64,000 nucleotides of DNA from Aplidium turbinatum. Lineage: Eukaryota; Chordata; Ascidiacea; Aplousobranchia; Polyclinidae. The position numbers were made by a program, and so were the translations under genes. A model generated the notes under the pieces. That model was given only the letters and a program-made list of their open reading frames with translations, was not told the origin of the DNA and searched no databases. Where the stretch lies: positions 16,448,001-16,512,000 of the forward strand of contig OU964919.1 of NCBI GenBank assembly GCA_918807975.1, in the 5' to 3' direction. This document shows positions 46,026 to 56,785 of this stretch, in pieces; the first letter of the stretch is position 1; each line of letters starts with the position of its first letter.

Positions 46026-46302
46026 CCTTAGGCTATGGTAGTAGTAACCATGCTGTATAAAACAGACTTTTTAAAATTATTTGCAATGGTGAAAAAAATA
46101 TTAAAAACGCCAAAAATAGCCTATATCAAAATGCCAAAGTTAAAATAGCTTGCCAAGCACATTAAAAAAAAAAACGCACAAACTTGGCGTTTGAACCGTC
46201 AATATGGCAATCCTGTTTTCTGCTATGATAAGGCCTAGCGTTTGGCTTCCAGTCCAGATGCTAACATGGCGACGACCACCGCGGTGTCAACATTGACAAA
46301 AC

Positions 46303-46405
46303 CAGGACTGTGGAGTTGGAAAGACTTTAGCGTTCGAAGTTGTAGTCGGACAGTTATAAACCAAGGAGTCGGCGTCGTATATTTTCCCCGACTCCACAGC
46401 CCCTA
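46303..46405. mobile_element. Short hAT-type MITE with GGAGT ends
   Basis: The left end CAGGACTGTGGAGTTGG and the reverse complement of the right end TAGGGGCTGTGGAGTCGG form inverted termini around about 70 bp. A related one-sided relic (CAGGGCTGTGAAG on the minus strand from about 44288) lies 2 kb away. No clear target duplication is seen. Confidence 0.5.
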
Positions 46406-47039
46406 AGACTATCTCTGTCAATTTTTGCAATTGTACAATTGGCTTCGGAGAAACCTTTACTTTTCATGTTTTTTAAAACAAACTAATAACTTTGTTCCAA
46501 CCTTATAAACTTTTCAGTTTTAGCTAGTTTAGTTTAGCGTTTTAATTGTTAGTCAAAATGTTTCTTTTGTATCAGTAAAAAAAAATAAGCCTCCTTTACA
46601 ATAGATCTAGTTTGCCATCTTTGCTTTTGCTTAGTTTTGTTGCTGCCTTGTATTGCAATCAAACAACTGTAGGCTACTGTATATTTAAAAAATCGAAAAT
46701 CAAATGTAGACAAAATTAAACTCGACTCCGTGTTATGATCTAATCACTTTCACTAAAAGGGCTGTTTAAAAAATTTTTTGGTCAAAACAAAATGAAAATC
46801 TTTTTATAAACTTTTTTTAAACATCATCAGCACATGTGAAAAAAACAAAAAAACAATACAAGATTACAATGTGAGTTAGGTTGTTTGCTGGATGGGAGTG
46901 AGAAAAAACGGGACATTAAAAAGTTTTGAAATATGATGTCACATGAGACTATTACACATCAACTGGATAGAATGAAAAACGATTAATTTGTCACTCAACA
47001 AATAACGATAACTAGAGTTTGATTAACAATAGAAACCTC

Positions 47040-47300
47040 AGAAAATTAAGATATTTCGAACACGTAGCAAGAAGCAACTCGTTGGAAAATTTAATGTTTA
47101 CTGGGATGGTAGGCTACAAGACAAACGAACAAAAGAACGACAAAAAATGGAATATTTTGACCATATCAAGGATATTATGGAACTGAAAAGCATGCCAAAA
47201 GTACTACTAAAAACTAAAGACAGAACAGAATGGAGAAAGTTCATATGGGAGATCACAGCTGATGAAACATGATCAATCTGTTGAAGAAGAAAAAGCCCAT
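47040..47300 (+). mobile_element. LINE ORF2 C-terminal fragment
   Basis: The plus strand reads YFEHVARSNSLENLMFTGMV and then, after a frame shift, LQDKRTKERQKMEYFDHIKD followed by TKDRTEWRKFIWEITADET and a stop at about 47270. The pattern (HxxRxNxLExxxxTGxV...DRxxWRxxxxxxTxDxT) is the standard C-terminus of a common invertebrate LINE ORF2 group. The GAAGAAGAAAAA run after it is the usual 3' end. Confidence 0.65.
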
Positions 47301-49656
47301 AAAAGCGACTCTTAACTCTTGGATTTACCAGGTTCCTCAACAAAAGGATCATTTGAGACTATGTCATTTTTCCTCATCATTTCTTAGTCATTTTATCTGA
47401 TAATAACATATTTGTAATAATTAGCTAATCTTGATTATCAAACTTTACTCCATCATATTCACAAGCTAAATCGATCTGAGCCTATTAAAGATCTGATTGT
47501 TCACAAGAAGTCGGTTTCCAGTCAGCAAAATCATTTTTCTTCAGTTCAACTTCTGCATCAATTTGAAATTATCGAATTTTGCTGTCTGGATTTGCTTGGT
47601 AGACACAAGCCTGGTACACGGTCCCTTTTGACCTTGCCGCAGGCATGTTTGACAACAAAAATGTTAGTTAGTAAACAAATAGTTAATCTGGGTTAACAAG
47701 GTTCAATGAAAGGTTAAGAACTTCATAATTATTCAGTCTATTAAAGTAAAGAAGGTTTTCATGGTGAATTTATTGTTTTCTTTTTTTAAACAAAAAAGCG
47801 ATGCAGTATTTAAATTTTAATTTAGAATTAGATATTAATTTCTGTAAGTTTAAAAAGAATTTAGTTTTTAAAAGAGAATTGTTCTTCTACTGAATAGACT
47901 CATTGGTAGTTTCAAAATGCCCTTGCAATTAAAATGAACTAGGCTACATGACTCAAAAACCAGGAACAATTGTGGTACGTTCACTTTGGTTGCGTGGAAT
48001 TCCACAAACAAAATTTCATTTGCAGATTAAAAACTTTTGGACCAGAGACTAGAAGGACTTCATAGAAAAGCTGCTAGCAAGCAATAGATATTTTATTATT
48101 TCATCCAGTTTAGGCAAGATAAAATTTTAAACGCGAAACTTCTGAGTAGGCTATAAAAAGCATTATTATCAGCACCACACAGCATTGAAAAACTTTAGCC
48201 ATATAACGAGTCAAGTTCACATTCCCATCTTTATAAATAGCACATAGTATATCGCTGTCTGTTGTCAAGAAATGGCAACAGTCTAAAGCCCAGCCTATTA
48301 AACTACCAGCAGTGGCTGTATCAAAGGCGCAACGCACGGATCGACTGTAGAGTAGACCGATCAGACTCAGTCATCTTGCCACCTATGCACTCCAACCGCA
48401 TGATAAGCCACGTTCAGACTTATTGGCCATCTTCGCACACGAAAGGCGAACATCATCATCATTTTATTCAAGTTCCGCAAACCTTTAGTATTCGGTAGAA
48501 AATTTTTGTCACCATCTGTACTTAAAACCTCATCAAATTATTATATGAATTAATGCAAGGACATCAAAATATTTTTTGTGGCTGCGCTTCGAAAATTCCC
48601 ATATAACCGCAAACCGTGACTTCACCCACAAAGAGTTTATAAAAAAATTCGCAGCTTGTCTTCTTAACATCTTAAGTAGCTGTGGTTGCAGTAAACTTTC
48701 CAGAATGACACAATGCAACTACTTATTACACAAAACATGCTGCAGAAATTTAACACTAGCCAGGTTAATTAATTTGTTGAAAATAGTTCTATCACTTTTT
48801 TTTCGGTAATTCACACCAACCACAAGTGCAATGTACTCGTATGGGACAACCCCTGCTGAAAAAGCTTAATTTTGACGCATAACAAATGAAGTCATTTTAC
48901 CAACATCTGTTTAATGTGATGAAGTTGTTCATGTATCAGCTCTTTCAATTGCTCAACGTCAACACAAAACGGTAAGACTGAAAGCAGCATGTTTACTGCG
49001 GTTTTAGCTTGGAATGCATAAGTTATTTTTGATCCAGAAAGTTATGAAACATGTGAAGTTTACCTACTTAACATCATGCATGGCAGAGTCACTGGAACTT
49101 TTAAAAGTCCATCTGGTAAACAGGAGAAAGTAGGTTGAAAATTTGAATAAAAATCTGATTTTTTTATTTGTTAAAGCGTTACGAAGATAAACCACGAACA
49201 GCTATAGCTTTATTGAGTGAATTTTTACGTTTTGATAGGAGAAAGGCACAAACCCAACAATAGGCACTCAACAAATTTATAAAACAACATGATTCAGGAA
49301 ATATATTGTTCTGTTTTTTTAAAGACTCCAACCTAAAAACAACAAAAGAAAAAATTTAATGTATTCGTGTTCGTTTTAATAATGTTGAGTTGATCTTACT
49401 AGCCCAACTTCCTGGTTTAAATCAATCTTGAATTTTCCTATCAAAGAGTAGTGATAAAAAGTTAAGTAGCTGTCAGCTAAAAGAGAAAATAAACAGAAAG
49501 CTGGGATTACCAATCTGAATATTTTTCTTCGTTTTTTTTTTTTGTTACTTCAATTGAGTTCAGAAATCACAGAAACAACAAATTTGAAAACTTTTTTAAA
49601 AGTACAATTTTGGCGACGAGGTGATTTTCTTGAACCAAGATAGACAAACTCCACCT

Positions 49657-49712
49657 AGCAACCAAACGGCATTAAACATAATACAATAAAGTGAAAATAA
49701 ACCAAAAATACG
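49657..49712. mobile_element. Fragment of the 8.5-kb inverted-arm family
   Basis: AGCAACCAAACGGCATTAAA and the following AGTGAAAATAAACCAAAAAT match the outer part of the arms at 8492-8560, so this is a lone piece of the same Penelope-like tail family. Confidence 0.45.
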
Positions 49713-50169
49713 ATTTTTTTTAAAGTGTTAACAATTTTTTATGATAATGAATAATTATGCAATAACAATCAATCAGAAAATAGCAAGAATTTCAAAATTT
49801 TGAAAGATTTTATTTCAATTAAAAAAAAGGTTTCCCAGTGAATAGTTTTATTCTGTTTCGTGTCAAACAAAATTTTGTCATCAAAATCAAAACATAGCCA
49901 GGAAGAATTGCCGAACTCAGAAAGCACCTCAAGATTTAAAATATGTGCTCTTGGCCCACGCTATTTAAAATAATTGATAATTGTTAATTTAGGCTTAGGG
50001 GTGTTCAAATCAAACAATACTTCGAAAATATCTCGAATGAAACGCCTCGTTGCAAACTTTCTCTGCCTTGATTTCATTTCAAATCGTTAAATTTTTATCG
50101 TTTTATCTCAGATAGCTTTTCATAAAATATAATTTCGTTTCGTTTCATTTCGAACTACCCGCGCAAAAA

Positions 50170-50323
50170 TTAGTAGCCTAATATAAAAAGTACGCCACCC
50201 ACTGTGTTTCAGGTAGGCTACTACGACACAATCAGTTCGAAAGAGATTAGTAGCCTAATATAAAAAGTACGCCACCCACTGTGTTTCAGGTAGGCTACTA
50301 CGACACAATCAGTTCGAAAGAGA
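50170..50323. repeat. Exact 77-bp tandem duplication
   Basis: Two identical adjacent 77-bp units (50170-50246 and 50247-50323) begin with TTAGTAGCCTAATATAAAAA. No difference between the units is visible. The unit itself carries TAGCCTA near its start and TAGGCTA in its middle. Confidence 0.9.
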
Positions 50324-51571
50324 TTACATAAAACGAGAGGAAGGTTTAGGGATTTATGGAGTTTGGGGGATTCATCCAGGCCTATTCCTGTTGCCAATTT
50401 GTACAAGACTGTGCATATTTCTGATTACAGTATCGTTTACATCTTTTTTTACTCTGTTTCAAGGTAGTGTTATCTTTACAACGTGTAATCTACCTGATGT
50501 TCAGTAAAACTTAAATGACAGAAAGGTATTTTTTTTTTAATTCAGGCTTATTTCGAAAATTATCTTAATTTTCGTGTAAGAATTTTTGATTGATTTTTAT
50601 TGTTGATAATAAAAAGTGTACATTACTGCAAAAAATAAGGACAAAAAAGTATTACATTAGACCAACTGAAAGTCAATCGCAAAATTAACCTTTTCAGGTT
50701 AAATATTCACCTTTTTATAACTTTTTTTATTGTCATTTTCAATTAATTTAGATGTAATACTTTTCCTCAATTGACAACATGCGTTCTTCATAAAGCAATA
50801 TTATCTCGCACTTACGGGCTACCGCTAGCACATGCATCTTTATCCGTGGCCATTCCAGTATCTCCATGGCCATTTCAGTGTACCTACTGCACTGAGGAGA
50901 CCGGAAGGTCGAAACGGTGTGCACTGTCTGCAGTTATGCATCTTTATCTCTGTTTTTTTTGTTTTTTTTTTAAATCAATTAAAAAAAAAATCTATGCTCA
51001 TGTTGTTTACCCATGTCTCTCTCATTTACCTCGGTGCTGTTGTGATTCTTCTTACCAGTCAGATCCCAAATTACAAACATTCTTAGGGTGCAGACGTTGA
51101 ATCAATGTAGAAATAGTTGAAGTGCTGTCTGGGATGCGACGACGTTCTGCAAACCGAACCAGCACACTAGCGTCACCTAGCAATTATATTTGTTCAATAT
51201 TCTTATCAAGAAGGGGCAGCATAATGAATTTTTTGAGACATTTCACGTTTATTAGGCTGTGGACGGCAGAGATAGCCTACTTGAAGCCAAAAAGCATGAC
51301 AGTCAATAGGTCATCTCTTGCAATCTAGTACGTGTTGCTTTTGTTGTATGCTAAAATATTATACCACATGTCAAGCGATATATATCCACATATGGTACCA
51401 CATGACACAATACAGCAAACGTCACGCCTTACAACACAAAAAATGTGTAAAGCACAGTGTAAAGCAAAAACGAACTACAGTCATCGATGCAACACAATAG
51501 AATATAACAGTGAATATGTTATCATCGAGTTAACTGCTCCCATTTCATTGGCATACCGTTAAGTGTTTTGC

Positions 51572-51612
51572 TGAGACGCAGCCGCGAGCCCGAGAGCGGT
51601 GTCGAACAGACG
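51572..51612 (-). mobile_element. SINE family B fragment
   Basis: GCAGCCGCGAGCCCGAGAGC followed by GGTGTCGAACAGACG matches the box B region of family B copy 1 (GACACAGCCGC ... GAGCGGTGTCGAG). Only about 40 bp remains. Confidence 0.35.
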
Positions 51613-52682
51613 TCGATGTGAGCTTTGTGCAGATGTTTTTATCGCTCGGTCACACAGGCGACGGTAAAAAGACTAAAAGACTATTTTCAGAATGCCAAAC
51701 AATGTTGCAATAACCTACATTGAATTGCAAAATGATGATACCTTGCTTTCTTCACTGGTTAGCGTTGTCACCGGAAGTATTAATCAAGTACGAAGCAATG
51801 CACAAGCGTCTGAAAGTCATTACTACGGCATGCTTAACTCTTTCTGGACCACGGACGTGTGTATACCGTATAGGCTACGTCTCGGGATAATAACGTCTTC
51901 CAAGCAAAAAATGTTTCAGCTATTATTCACATTTTTGACCATTTTACCTTGATCGTATGGATACGTCCTTGGTCGTCATGGCAAAAAATATAAAGGCGTA
52001 TACACACATCCGTGGTTACAAAGAAGCAGTTTAGTAGAAGACTAAAACCTGCAGTTCACGACTGGCTAACACTACAGTAAGTGATGGGAAAAAATAAAAT
52101 CAGGAAAAATGGTAAATCGAGTCATTTTCACATACACTTACAGTAGTACAGTGATTTTCATCATTAATGTATCATCATTATATTCGTGCATAATTTTTTT
52201 CAAAACGCTGAAGGCCAACAAGTAAAGAAAATAAATTTCAGAAAGATGAGCAGCATGTTCTTAAACATTGTAGGATTGGTTTATAATACAAGAGAAAAAT
52301 GTATATCAGTGGAAACAACTGACTAAGAAATTCAACTGGTCGCAAAATCGTCGACGTCTTGATATCAGTTCACTCTGCCATGATGAGAAGCTCTACGTCG
52401 AGATAGTAGGCTACTTTCTGCAGTTATTGATGATACAAGATGCATTTTATCGCATTTTTAAAGATTATTATTTGGTCAAAACGGGCTTGAGGTAAATTGT
52501 TTCTGCGATGAATTTCACAGAAAATCATGTTGTTTCCGATTAAGATAGTAGCCTATACCCTGTACTCCTTTCGACGTTTTAACATCCAAACAACTTTTAA
52601 AGATTTTTTAAATTAACAAGGCCTACAAGTGAAATTACTACGACTTGATGTGATATACATCAACAAACAGGTAACCTGCTTC

Positions 52683-52973
52683 CAGGCGCGGATTTATGGG
52701 GGGGGGGGCCAGGGGCCCGGCCTCCCCCCGAAATTTTGTGAAAAATTGTAGAAATTGTATGTTTTCGCATCATATGGTTTGATATGCTTCTAAACAGCTG
52801 ATATTAGTCCCTCGGCATCACAATTGATGAAAATGGTCGTTTTAATGTCTATTTTATAGCATATCGTATATGTCGTAGTATCATTGTTCATATCTGTTTA
52901 GCTTTTTCTTTCTTTTTAATTGATTTTCAAATTTTCTGGCCCCCCCCGAAAAAAACTCTTAGATTCGCGCCTG
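52683..52973. mobile_element. GC-ended hAT MITE with exact target duplication
   Basis: The left end CAGGCGCGGATTTATGGGGG and the reverse complement of the right end CAGGCGCGAATCTAAGAG are inverted termini followed by G or C runs. They are flanked by an exact 8-bp direct repeat, CCTGCTTC (52675-52682 and 52974-52981). The interior of about 240 bp is non-coding. The exact duplication suggests a recent move. A one-sided relative lies at 61866. Confidence 0.85.
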
Positions 52974-53027
52974 CCTGCTTCTTTGGTCATTTTCTGTTTT
53001 GAAGCTTCAGTTGAGAGTTTGTCTTGT

Positions 53028-53350
53028 ACCATAACCATACGAAGCCGAGTAACGCAAGCAGATATAACATTTTTATATTTATTTCAATAGTTAGGCTACA
53101 GAAAACAAAAGCGACATGAAAACAAGTTTCACATCGAACGTTTTTGACATCACATAATGTCCTCTTCAAAATTATGGATAAAATTACTACATGATTGATA
53201 TTCCTGAAGAAGACATCATGTGATGTAGAAAATGTTTGATGTGAAGCTAAATTTAATGTTGTTTTTGTCTTCTGTCAATGTTAAAATAAATGTAGGCCTA
53301 CTGTGAATATATTAAATCTGGTTGCGTCACTCGGCTTCGTAGGTTACGCT
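53028..53350. mobile_element. Hairpin-like inverted pair, probable Penelope 3' tails
   Basis: Arms of about 140 bp (53028-53169 and 53203-53350) are inverted copies with about 80% agreement by eye and a 35-bp spacer. Each arm, read outward, begins TGAAGANGACATNATGTGAT and contains AAAATAAATG, wording typical of the tail of Penelope-like elements. No endonuclease is present here. Confidence 0.5.
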
Positions 53351-55308
53351 TATTTTTTGTTTTATTGAACGAAGCGGATAAAACACAATTAACATCATCT
53401 GGCATGCACACAAAGTTTTCAATTATGAATAACAAAAACAGAATAAAAACATCACAAATTAAAAACAACTTGAAAAATGCAGAATAGGTATTCAGTAGGA
53501 TTGGACTTTTAACAACATGACATAAGTCTAAAAATAATTAATATTTTTGAACGTAAAAGACAGAAGGATATTTACAACGAAATGTACCACCACCACAAGA
53601 ATAGAGTCGGTTCTGTTCCTGCTGTTGTTGTGTCTGCAGTGAAGCAATCATACTTTTAGTCATATTTTTCAAAGAAAGAATAAAAGTTTTTCGTCATGCA
53701 GAAAGAGAGGGGTGTTGATTGAAATCATCGTTGGAACGATTTTTAGTTGTTATGTCGAACTTAATCAAGTGATATAATTTTCAAATCAACTTTATTTACT
53801 AAATATTCAAAAATTGATTCATAAACCACACTAATCACAAATCTTTCAAAATGGTTAAAGTTTCTTGAAGTGCTGCTAGCCAACTCATGTGGTTTGTTGC
53901 AATTTCTAGCAGGAAATGTGTTCTTAATAGCCAGAAGCTTAGCATTAAACAGCTGTACTGTATTTCCTGCAGAAATAGCTGTTAAGCGCAAATGTTGCAG
54001 CGCACCATCACCCTATCAGCTAAACCACATAGGTGGAACTTTGAAAACGTAAATATACTTAAAATAGAATAACTTCGTGTTTAAAGGTGTTATGTTACAC
54101 GTAGACAGACAAATTAATCAAAACACAGGAAAAAAAATACGTCGCAACTTTCCATATTTATTTTACATCTGGAAAATTTTGTCTTAAACTTGATGTGTAT
54201 TGTGTTGTTCTCAACCAACAATAAAAAAAAAAGTAACTTAATAGTTATGAAGTTGCCTTAATCAACAGTATACCATTCTAAGTACGTACCAATTAAGTGA
54301 ATGATTTTATTAAGCTAGCGAATGCTCGGAATTTTAGAGATTCCATTGATGACAAACCACTGTAGGCTACTCTACTGTAGCTTGCACTCATAGAGAAAAA
54401 CATGTTTTGAGAAGACAGAAAATGAAATATCGCTATTCGTTTTTCCATAAATCACAAATAGGCTACGTATATTAAACCAAACTTTATGAAGCACATTTAA
54501 AGGGTCAGTTATTTCAAACCTTCTATTCGGACCTTCTTTGCCCTACTGTAACCTAAATAAGCTACAGTCATGCTACAGTAGATTGGTGACTTTCACGGAA
54601 TTGTAATTTTGCAAAGCGGAAGAATTATGACAGCCGACACACTAGAAAAAGGATAATCTGTCACTGTAATGTCATATCGAGGGCAGCATTATTTGAAACA
54701 TTGTTGAGTCATATTTGACCAGTGACCAGAGCATAAAGTTAAGAGCAATAACAAGCGGCGTTATTTGAGTAGTGTAGAATCTCGAAAACGTTGTAAATTG
54801 TCAAATCGCGAAAAAGAACAATGTAGTTATTTAAGAATAAATTAAAGTTGAAAGATCGGAATTTAATGTCAATAGCTTGACTTTTACATTAATGTTAGTA
54901 GTGTTAGCGAAAATAAATATTAATTATAGCCTTGGTCATTCCAATGACGTCCCATCACACCTTTTTTGGCTTAAAGGCATGACTCAAATTCTTAGTAGGT
55001 AAGCATACAACGTTTACTACAGGCGCACAAAGATTAGGCTATATACACACAACAAACAATTCATAATCTAGCAAACAAGTGTGGCACACTCGCACTATTA
55101 ACATTGATTTATTATTGAGGAATGTTTATCAAGCAAAACAGTTAGATTTTGCTAACTGGAAAGCACTTTTCTAAAATATGTTTTGCAAAAACAAAACCTT
55201 ATATAGAACTCTCATTTCAAATGTAAATTATTATTTTTAATGGACTTGTAAAGTGTAGTCTATGACTCTATGTAACCTACATTACTGTAAACAAGGATAT
55301 GGTTTAGA

Positions 55309-55588
55309 GCAGGGTTTCGGCTGTGTGCCGCGGCACACTGGTGTGCAGCATGAGGGTCGCAAGTAAATGATTTTACTGGTTTACGTGTTCATTAAAGCAA
55401 AGCTAACTTTAAATAACTTCTATCATTTATAGTTTCTTCAAAGTAGCAGTTTCAATTAAAATCTTATTGAAAGGCAATATTTAAAAAAAAAGATCGATGG
55501 AGTAAGTCAATGTACCGCAGTAGATTACGAAATCCTTTGATGTGCTGTGGTCATGGCTGTGGTCCAAAAACGTTTGAAAACTGCTGAT
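55309..55588. mobile_element. Small hAT-type element with CCGCGGCACAC end
   Basis: The left end CAGGGTTTCGGCTGTGTGCC continues GCGGCACACTGGTGTGC, a terminus common to many hAT elements. The reverse complement of the right side is CAGCAGTTTTCAAACG, then TTTTTGGACCACAGCC. The flanking 8 bp do not match, so boundaries are approximate. Confidence 0.45.
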
Positions 55589-56684
55589 ATCTAGTGAATA
55601 ATAATATTTTGCAAACATAAAACAATAGCCCACTTCAAAAAACAGTTTTAGACGAAATTGGTTTCTGGCATGAAAGCAATTTACCACACAAGTCAAAAAC
55701 ATCTTGGATGATGTTGTGAAGCTTGCGTAAGTGCGAAATTGCAAAAATGGCTTTGGCAATACTGTAACGTAGCATGAAGCGTAACGAAATTCAAATGATT
55801 GCGACATCTTCCCCTCTTTTCGTCGGAAAGTGTGTTTTCAGCATTTACACACGTAGATTTAAAGATGTTTCAACCTGTGTTGCTTGAAATTTTATTAAGT
55901 GCTAAAGTTTTTGTTGGAGACAGAAAGCTGAGACCAGACAACAAGCATCGTTGATTGGCAAGAACCCAATGACTTGTACATTCAAATGCTGATGCAGCTC
56001 TGACAGTAGACTATCGTTGCAATGAAGTTAGGCTTAGAAGTACGTGGACTAATATAAAAAACGTGATTGCAGAAGAAAAGCTGTTCATTGAGAGGTTCAG
56101 AGATTCATTAATCATTGCTTTGCTTTAATTGGTTTATGTAATGCCGTGCTCAATCGGTTTTGGAAATGTCATATGCAGTACAAGGCAGGCTACAAGAAAC
56201 GTGATCTATGCTGCAATGTTATCTGTCTTTGGTAATGATGATGCAGTCTGGTCATTTAGTTAGAATTACAGCCAAATTACAAGATCAGTTATTTGAAAAC
56301 GCAGTGCGTGATAGATATTTGGTGTCATAATGAAATGTAGCGCTCTTAAAAAAGCAGCGACAAGAAAGTAGGTCTACACCAGTTCTAGACTGCAAGTCAT
56401 TCTATTGGCAGACATTAATCATTCTATGTAATTGAAACGAATGCGAAGATTTTCAAAATTTTGAAAACAAATGAAAAGTGAAACAGTGAAAGATCTATAT
56501 TCTATATGTTTCTCGGCACTCGGCAGCCGATTGTAGCAAGAATTGACAGCGACAGGCACCTAAGACACCTTGTTGCGCACATGAGGCTGAAGACCTATTT
56601 CGTTATTGATCATTGCAAACAATGTAAATGTAGAGCAAAGCGCAGTTGTTATGATTATTTGTAGTTGATGTAAAGTTAATGTAA

Positions 56685-56785
56685 TGTAAAAAGGGACTGA
56701 GTTAATGTAAATTGAGTTAATGAGTGAGTTAATGAGTTAATGAGTTGAAAGGGACTGAGTTAATGTAAAAAGGGACTGAGTTTCT
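56685..56785 (+). repeat. GAGTTAATG minisatellite
   Basis: Irregular tandem copies of GAGTTAATG(TAAA), with AAGGGACTGAGTTAATGTAA recurring three times. The run is non-coding. Confidence 0.7.

Larger units (their letters stand above)
44855..46270. mobile_element. Element with about 100-bp inverted ends, interrupted by a hAT element
   Basis: The arm at about 44864-44960 (GGACTGGAAACCAAACACC ... ACAGGATTGGCATATTGACG) matches the reverse complement of about 46160-46265 (GGACTGGAAGCCAAACGC ... ACAGGATTGCCATATTGACG). Without the inserted hAT element the unit would be about 400 bp. Its class is unclear; it has no coding sequence. It is the outermost of three nested insertions. Confidence 0.6.

Noticed and set aside
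55481-55807. 108-residue minus-strand frame
   Set aside because: It crosses the boundary of a small hAT-type element and has no recognisable domain.
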